Made by a program: the position numbers and the translations under genes. Below are positions 7,996-11,657 of a stretch of DNA of 11,657 nucleotides, in pieces. Location of the stretch: positions 1 to 11,657 of the forward strand of contig JALVDG010000178.1 in the NCBI GenBank assembly GCA_027009095.1, read 5' to 3'. A model generated the notes under the pieces. The model worked only from the letters and a program-made list of their open reading frames with translations, was not told where the DNA came from and did not search any database. Positions within the stretch are counted from its first letter, which is position 1, and every line of letters starts with the position of its first letter. This DNA is from Thiotrichaceae bacterium (lineage in GTDB: Bacteria > Pseudomonadota > Gammaproteobacteria > Thiotrichales > Thiotrichaceae).

Positions 7996-9456
7996 ATGCC
8001 AGAATATTTATCAGAAATTGCTCCAGCCTATCCAGAAATATTTCTACTGATAGCAACCTGTACAGTGTTATTGCTTGATCTTTTTGTTAAAGATTATCAG
8101 CGGTATATTACCTATATTGCCGTACAGGGAAGCTTGCTCTTTACAGCTTGGTTAGTTTATACAGCAACAGATAGCACAACAGTAGTTACTACCTTTAATG
8201 ATATGTTTGTGGCTGACCCTATGGGGCGTATGCTTAAAATATCAATTATATTAATTACAATGGCTGTATTTTCCTATTCTCGACCTTATTTAAAAGATCG
8301 AAATATGTATAAGGGCGAGTTATTTACCTTAGGGCTGTTTGCCGTGCTTGGTATGATGGTTATGGTATCAGCCAAGACAATGCTATTAATCTATTTAGGC
8401 TTAGAGTTACTATCTTTATCGCTATACGCAATGGTTGCTTTTCGTCGTGACAACAGCGTGGCATCAGAAGCGGCTATGAAGTATTTTGTACTGGGTGCAA
8501 TTGCTTCAGGTATGTTGCTCTATGGTATGTCAATTATTTATGGCTTAAGTGGTAGCTTGAATCTCTCTCATATTGCAAGCTATCTTTCGGAACAAGATGG
8601 TCTCATGTCAAACTTAGGTTTGTTGTTAGGTCTATCGTTCATCTTAGTTGGCTTTGGCTTCAAGCTAGGTGTCGTACCTTTTCATATGTGGATACCCGAT
8701 GTTTATCATGGCGCACCAACAGCAATTACCATGTTTTTGGGTGCAGCACCTAAAATTGCAGTTTTTGCGATGATCTTCCGTTTGTTGGCAGAAGGTCTGG
8801 GGGATATGTCTGTCGGCTGGCAACAAATACTGATTCTTCTAGCGGCATTATCACTATTTGTCGGTAATATCATTGCAATAGCGCAAACTAATTTAAAACG
8901 AATGTTAGCTTATTCAACCATTTCACATATGGGCTTTGTTGCAATGGGCATACTTGCAGCAACTGAAGCAGGTTATGCAGCCTCAATGTTTTATATTATT
9001 ACCTATGCGATTATATCAATGGGAGGCTTCGCCGTTATTATCTTCTTAAGTCATAAAGATTCTGAAGCAGATGAGTTGGCTGATTTGAAAGGCTTAAGCT
9101 CTCGTCATCCTTGGATTGCCTTTATGATGTTGCTATTTTTATTCTCGATGGCGGGTGTGCCACCTACCGTCGGCTTTTATGCTAAGTTATCGGTGATACA
9201 AGCAGTAGTAAGTGTTGATATTGTATGGTTAGCAGTGTTTGCTGTACTTATGTCGGTTATCGGAGCTTATTATTATCTACGTGCGGTTAAAATTATGTAT
9301 TTTGATACAGCAGAGAAAAGTGTTGTAGCAGGAAAGGCAGGCTTTGAGTTTAACCTGTTGCTTAGCGCAAATGGTTTAGCTGTAATAGCTTTAGGGATGC
9401 TACCTAGTTTGTTAATGTCAGCTTGTGTGTCATCTGTAAATGTTATTTTTAATTAA
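7996..9456 (+). CDS. nuoN: NADH-quinone oxidoreductase subunit N
   Basis: Proximal antiporter-like proton channel of complex I (ND2 homologue, 14 helices expected in bacteria), sitting next to NuoK and NuoJ. It has 486 residues. Conserved elements are Glu137 in LIYLGLELLSLSLYAM, Lys223 in GFGFKLGVVPFHMWIPDVYH, Lys253 in LGAAPKIAVFAM, the broken-helix region TNLKRMLAYSTISHMGFVAM, and SMAGVPPTVGFYAKL near the C-terminus. AGGA at 7986-7989, overlapping the nuoM stop, is 6 nt before the ATG. This is the last nuo gene. No further recognisable operon member follows before the noncoding gap. Confidence 0.97.
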   Translation: MPEYLSEIAPAYPEIFLLIATCTVLLLDLFVKDYQRYITYIAVQGSLLFTAWLVYTATDSTTVVTTFNDMFVADPMGRMLKISIILITMAVFSYSRPYLKDRNMYKGELFTLGLFAVLGMMVMVSAKTMLLIYLGLELLSLSLYAMVAFRRDNSVASEAAMKYFVLGAIASGMLLYGMSIIYGLSGSLNLSHIASYLSEQDGLMSNLGLLLGLSFILVGFGFKLGVVPFHMWIPDVYHGAPTAITMFLGAAPKIAVFAMIFRLLAEGLGDMSVGWQQILILLAALSLFVGNIIAIAQTNLKRMLAYSTISHMGFVAMGILAATEAGYAASMFYIITYAIISMGGFAVIIFLSHKDSEADELADLKGLSSRHPWIAFMMLLFLFSMAGVPPTVGFYAKLSVIQAVVSVDIVWLAVFAVLMSVIGAYYYLRAVKIMYFDTAEKSVVAGKAGFEFNLLLSANGLAVIALGMLPSLLMSACVSSVNVIFN

Positions 9457-9461
9457 TATTA

Positions 9462-9482
9462 TTTGATTTGTTTTTAATCAAA
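9462..9482 (+). other. Small AT-rich hairpin after nuoN
   Basis: TTTGATT (9462-9468) and AATCAAA (9476-9482) form a 7-bp stem with a T-rich loop, 5 nt after the nuoN stop. It has little GC and no T tract on its 3' side, so it is not a canonical intrinsic terminator. At most it could protect the mRNA 3' end. Confidence 0.25.
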
Positions 9483-9488
9483 CTAACT

Positions 9489-9554
9489 ACTAGTACTCCA
9501 ACCACGTTATAGACTCGTCTTGCGGGAGCGATATAACGTAGTTGGAGTACTGGT
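9489..9554. repeat. Long imperfect palindrome (REP/MITE-like or transcript-end hairpin)
   Basis: The left arm 9489-9510 and right arm 9533-9554 pair over 22 positions, with one A-C mismatch (9503/9540) and one G-T pair (9491/9552). The uninterrupted 11-bp block is AGTACTCCAAC, followed by the mismatch and then ACGTTAT. The 22-nt loop (9511-9532) contains CTC and GAG, which can extend the structure inward. The element is clearly richer in GC than the DNA on either side. No T tract follows, so it does not look like a standard terminator. Its size, symmetry and intergenic position resemble REP or miniature inverted-repeat elements. That class is inferred from shape only, since other copies cannot be seen from this window. 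Confidence 0.6.
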
Positions 9555-9697
9555 CTTCTTCGTTGGTTTGTAATTGATAATTTCAGAATGAAAATATCTT
9601 TACTTTTTATCGTGCTCTGTATTTGAAAAACACTTATATTTTTTCGATAAAATTACTTTTTTATAAATTAATAAAAATTTTAGATGAATGGTTTCTT

Positions 9698-9767
9698 TAG
9701 CTATAAAATATATTAAATACTTCTTGTAATAATATAAAAAATATAAAAAAAATGTTTTTTATAGCTA
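9698..9767. repeat. Perfect 11-bp inverted repeat in AT-rich DNA
   Basis: TAGCTATAAAA (9698-9708) and TTTTATAGCTA (9757-9767) are exact reverse complements separated by 48 nt. An inner pair, TATATT (9709-9714) and AATATA (9731-9736), adds partial secondary symmetry. It could be ends of a tiny degenerate element, a paired protein-binding site, or chance in AT-rich sequence. Confidence 0.4.
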
Positions 9768-9894
9768 GGCTAATTTAATTATTTTTTATTCGAATATTAT
9801 AAATTTATATCTCGTATTTTTTTTTACTTAGACTCAAGGTTGCCCATTCGTCGTATTTGCACTATCCTTATGTCCCAGATATTGTCCACCTACT

Positions 9895-9922
9895 TTGCAG
9901 TATATGTTCCACTATTTATACT
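9895..9922 (+). promoter_or_regulatory. Candidate sigma70-type promoter for the repeat protein gene
   Basis: TTGCAG (9895-9900) and TATACT (9917-9922) are separated by 16 nt, giving a transcript leader of roughly 75 nt. The -10 box matches TATAAT at five of six bases and the -35 box is weak. Other AT-rich -10-like hexamers lie nearby (TATATA at 9961), so the exact start is uncertain. Confidence 0.3.
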
Positions 9923-9990
9923 ATCCATGAGTTTTGCAATTTTTCTGTTGTTACAGAATTTATATAAAGATTAAAGTTAATAATAAATTT

Positions 9991-9995
9991 AGGAG
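9991..9995 (+). promoter_or_regulatory. Ribosome binding site deciding the start at 10003
   Basis: AGGAG ends 7 nt before ATG 10003. This start also places a positively charged N-terminus directly before the hydrophobic signal core. The upstream in-frame TTG at 9934 lacks such support. Confidence 0.75.
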
Positions 9996-10002
9996 TTTCC
10001 AA

Positions 10003-11400
10003 ATGCTGAATAAACGTCATGCTTCAGTTGCGTTGTTATCATTACTGATACCTTTTATGGGTGTTGCCGTCGCAGAGGCGGACAGAATTGATGCAACTGC
10101 TACTTTACCTGATGCGAAACCAGGTGAATGTTATGCAAAAGCCATTGTACCTGCAAAGTTTGAAGTTCGTCCTGAGAAAGTGCTTGTAAAGCCAGAATAT
10201 GAAACTGTTGAAATCATACCTGCAACTTACGATATTCAAGACAAGAAAGTATTAGTAAAAGAAGCTGCTAAAAAATTAGTTGCAGTTCCTGCTGTTTATA
10301 AAAGTGAGAACGAAACTATTGAAGTTTCACCTGCACGAAATGAGTGGGTTACACGTTTGGGTAAAAGAGGTATTCCAGCAAGTCCTGCCTTATTAGCCGC
10401 AGCTAAAACAAATGGAATTGATATTGATAATGCCGAAGTTGGTCAGTGTTTTGCTGAGTATTATATTCCAGCGAAATTTGAGACAAAAGAAAAAGAAGTT
10501 TTGGTAAAAGAAGAAGCTGAAGATATTAAAGTATCTCCAGCTCAATTTGATAAAGTAGATGAAGTTATCACAATTAAAGAACCTTCTAAAAAGAAAGTTT
10601 TAGTTAAAGCCGAGTATGAAACCGTTGAAGAGAAAATTGAAATAGAGCCAGCAAAGGCAGTCTGGAAAAAAGGTTCAGGACCAGTTTCTCGTATTGACAA
10701 TAGTACTGGCGATATTATGTGTTTAGTAAAAGTCCCTGCTAAGTATAAAATTATTAAGAAGACTGTTCTTAAAACACCAGAAAAAATTGAAAGTGTTGAA
10801 ATTCCTGCAGTCACTAAGGTTATAACGGTAAATAAACTAGTAAGCGATGCAACAGCTGATAAGGTTAAAGTACCCGCTGTTTACAAGAAAATATCGATTA
10901 CTTCTAAAGTTGACGATGCTAAATTTATTTGGCGTGGAGCAAAAGTTGGTGGTGATGGTATTGCGACAGGTAATCAAATTTGTTTGAAAGGTATTCCAGC
11001 ACAAAAGAAAGTTATCAAGAAACTGGTTGTTGAAAAACCTGCAACTGTTAAAGAAATTGAAATACCAGCCGTTTATAAGACAATTAAAGTTAAGAAAGTT
11101 GCAACGGAAGCAGAAGAGCGTCGTACAAAAGTTCCTGCGGTATATCATACGATTGAAAAACGTGTAAAAGTATCAAAAGAGCGCTTAGAGTGGCGTCGTA
11201 TTTTATGTCAAACTAATATGAATACTGAGGTAAATAAACGCATCCAACAAGCACTGAAAGATGCAGGTGTTTATAAAGGTCCTGTTGATGGAAGTATCGG
11301 AGGGGGAACATTAAAAGCTGTTGAAAAGTACCAACGAGAGAAGGGATTACCAACAGGTGGTCTTACCATCCAGGTTCTTGAGAGTTTAGGTGTGATGTAG
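10003..11400 (+). CDS. Secreted repeat protein with C-terminal peptidoglycan-binding domain
   Basis: A 465-residue protein with a predicted signal peptide: N-terminal KR, then a hydrophobic core of about residues 7-22, with cleavage likely after AVA (24) or AEA (26). It should therefore act in the periplasm or cell envelope. Residues 43-397 are four Lys/Glu-rich repeat units, each running from a Cys to a Trp (43-115, 149-221, 240-310, 327-397). Each contains VPA-x-Y/F-like motifs spaced exactly 23 residues apart, probably all beta strand. Residues about 405-465 match a PG_binding_1 domain: NKRIQQALKDAGVYKGPVDG, then GGGTLKAVEKYQREKGL and a final leucine-rich helix. The likely role is a wall-anchored structural or scaffold protein, but no enzymatic motif is visible and the partner is unknown. 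From memory, similar PA-x-Y repeats occur next to OmpA or peptidoglycan-binding domains in other marine bacteria; this was not checked. It is apparently monocistronic, with its own leader and terminator. Confidence 0.9.
   Translation: MLNKRHASVALLSLLIPFMGVAVAEADRIDATATLPDAKPGECYAKAIVPAKFEVRPEKVLVKPEYETVEIIPATYDIQDKKVLVKEAAKKLVAVPAVYKSENETIEVSPARNEWVTRLGKRGIPASPALLAAAKTNGIDIDNAEVGQCFAEYYIPAKFETKEKEVLVKEEAEDIKVSPAQFDKVDEVITIKEPSKKKVLVKAEYETVEEKIEIEPAKAVWKKGSGPVSRIDNSTGDIMCLVKVPAKYKIIKKTVLKTPEKIESVEIPAVTKVITVNKLVSDATADKVKVPAVYKKISITSKVDDAKFIWRGAKVGGDGIATGNQICLKGIPAQKKVIKKLVVEKPATVKEIEIPAVYKTIKVKKVATEAEERRTKVPAVYHTIEKRVKVSKERLEWRRILCQTNMNTEVNKRIQQALKDAGVYKGPVDGSIGGGTLKAVEKYQREKGLPTGGLTIQVLESLGVM
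10129..11193 (+). repeat. Four protein-coding repeat units with 69-nt internal period
   Basis: Units span codons 43-115, 149-221, 240-310 and 327-397. In every unit the first three motif positions are exactly 23 residues (69 nt) apart: Pro50/73/96, Pro156/179 then Lys202 in the same register, Pro245/268/291, and Pro332/355/378. Each unit ends in a Trp followed within three residues by Arg or Lys. Units 1-2 and 3-4 look more alike as pairs (Cys-Trp distance 72 against 70), suggesting stepwise duplication. The DNA itself has diverged, so the repeat is seen mainly at protein level. Confidence 0.85.
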
Positions 11401-11417
11401 TTATTTTCTTATGTTGT

Positions 11418-11449
11418 AAAAAAGGTCGCTTTTTTAGCGACCTTTTTTT
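11418..11449 (+). terminator. Intrinsic terminator of the repeat protein gene
   Basis: A 13-bp perfect stem, AAAAAAGGTCGCT with AGCGACCTTTTTT, closes a 5-nt T loop 17 nt after the stop codon and ends in a T7 tract. The A tract on the left makes it potentially active on the opposite strand too. Confidence 0.93.
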
Positions 11450-11533
11450 ATGTCTGTCTTTTATCTATATAAAATTAATCCAACAGAATTATCTCTATTT
11501 TCTGCTCTTTAAATCTCTTCCTGAATCTGTGAC

Positions 11534-11539
11534 TATAAT
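11534..11539 (+). promoter_or_regulatory. Consensus -10 box (TATAAT) with GC-containing discriminator
   Basis: A perfect TATAAT is followed by GCGG, a discriminator style common at stable-RNA and stringently controlled promoters. No good -35 box is seen at 16-18 nt; TTAAAT (11510-11515, spacer 18) is the nearest. Transcription would start near 11546, downstream of the preceding terminator, so it would serve a separate unit. Confidence 0.4.
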
Positions 11540-11545
11540 GCGGAT

Positions 11546-11630
11546 AACAGGGGATAAGATTAAGATATTGGTTCAGCAGGGGGTTTTAAAAAATCTTCGC
11601 TTCACTCTTAGGTTAAGCGGGTGTTTTTTT
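11546..11630 (+). ncRNA. Candidate short RNA or attenuated leader
   Basis: About 85 nt lie between the predicted start after the TATAAT box and a hairpin with a T7 tract. There is no ribosome binding site and no convincing coding sequence. AAGAT (twice, 11556-11560 and 11562-11566) can pair with ATCTT (11593-11597). GGGGTT (11580-11585) can pair with AACCCC (11631-11636), and GGTTAA (11611-11616) with TTAACC (11629-11634). The last two pairings compete, as in an attenuator. It matches no RNA family that I recognise. It may equally be the leader of a gene beyond the window. Confidence 0.2.
11598..11630. terminator. Probable terminator hairpin, possibly bidirectional
   Basis: CGCTT (11598-11602) pairs with AAGCG (11615-11619). 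Alternatively, CACT plus CTTA pairs with TAAG plus GGTG just before T7 (11624-11630). An A6 run at 11588-11593 becomes a T tract on the opposite strand, so it could also stop a convergent transcript entering from the right. The stem is weaker than the one at 11418. Confidence 0.45.
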
Positions 11631-11657
11631 AACCCCATGATGAATAAATAGCAGAGT

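Larger units (their letters stand above)
9555..9930. other. AT-rich gene-free region with palindromes
   Basis: No credible gene is present on either strand. From about 9580 to 9830 the DNA is extremely AT-rich, with runs such as A8 (9745-9752) and T9 (9817-9825). Short palindromes occur: TATTCGAATA (9787-9796), TATAAATTTATA (9798-9809), and TTTTATCG paired with CGATAAAA (9605-9612 and 9645-9652). From about 9831 the composition shifts to a pyrimidine-rich leader with ACTATCC at 9861 and 9920 and the related ACTATTT at 9911. AT-rich upstream DNA of this kind often bends or binds nucleoid proteins; that role is inferred. Confidence 0.6.

Noticed and set aside
9588..9626. 12-residue hydrophobic frame beginning MKISLL, like the start of a signal peptide
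   Set aside because: It ends in TGA after 12 codons, has no ribosome binding site, and no further related coding sequence follows in another frame. It could be a gene relic but cannot be supported.
9934..10002. Upstream TTG extension of the repeat protein gene (23 extra codons)
   Set aside because: It would bury the signal peptide behind 23 residues and has no ribosome binding site. ATG 10003 has AGGAG at good spacing and a proper signal sequence.
9457..10002. CRISPR array or tRNA gene in the intergenic gap
   Set aside because: There are no regularly spaced direct repeats of CRISPR length, and no cloverleaf or T-loop signature was found. The palindrome occurs only once.
10542..11148. Two minus-strand open frames of 90-103 codons inside the repeat protein gene
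   Set aside because: They mirror the A-rich, repeat-based composition of the + strand gene, give low-complexity Phe/Asn/Cys-rich products, and lack ribosome binding sites.
11503..11512. TGCTCTTTAA, resembling an rRNA boxA antitermination site
   Set aside because: It lies upstream of the only promoter-like -10 box rather than downstream, and no boxB/boxC or rRNA sequence follows in the window.
11538..11651. 37-codon frame starting at an ATG that overlaps the TATAAT box
   Set aside because: There is no ribosome binding site. The frame runs through the terminator-like hairpin, and the frame stays open far upstream through the previous terminator, so openness is not informative. The predicted peptide resembles nothing recognisable.

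Overview
The window carries the distal two thirds of a proton-pumping NADH:quinone oxidoreductase (respiratory complex I) operon, followed by an AT-rich gap and a gene for an exported, repeat-rich peptidoglycan-binding protein. All recognisable genes are on the + strand. The host looks like an AT-rich proteobacterium, most likely a gammaproteobacterium outside the enterics. Nuo subunits are encoded separately and in the classical order. NuoG lacks the N7 iron-sulfur ligands, as in mitochondrial and alpha/betaproteobacterial enzymes. NuoH, NuoI and NuoJ have the sequence style of that branch rather than of E. coli. Nothing in the window fixes the genus.

Layout: 1-1874 is the 3' part of nuoG, cut by the window edge. 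nuoH (1943-3007, TTG start), nuoI (3004-3495), nuoJ (3569-4168), nuoK (4169-4474), nuoL (about 4480-6480), nuoM (6473-7987) and nuoN (7996-9456) follow. Most junctions overlap or nearly touch, which suggests translational coupling. The exceptions are nuoG-nuoH (68 nt) and nuoI-nuoJ (73 nt). The nuoI-nuoJ gap contains a sequence resembling a decayed copy of the nuoI 3' end. Together the genes supply the Fe-S subunits NuoG and NuoI, the quinone-site subunit NuoH, and the membrane proton channels NuoJ, K, L, M and N. nuoA-F would lie upstream of the window.

From 9457 to 10002 there is no gene. A strong 66-nt palindrome with higher GC than its surroundings follows nuoN. Then comes a very AT-rich stretch with an 11-bp inverted repeat, and a pyrimidine-rich leader with a weak promoter candidate. 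The gene at 10003-11400 encodes a 465-residue secreted protein: signal peptide, four cysteine-to-tryptophan repeat units built on a strict 23-residue period, and a C-terminal peptidoglycan-binding domain. A textbook intrinsic terminator closes it at 11418-11449.

The last 200 nt hold a TATAAT box and, about 60-90 nt downstream, a hairpin with A and T tracts on either side. This could be a short RNA gene or an attenuated leader of a gene beyond the window.

No CRISPR array, tRNA, rRNA, transposase or defence gene was seen. The least explained items are the repeat protein, the post-nuoN palindrome and the promoter-terminator pair at the right edge.
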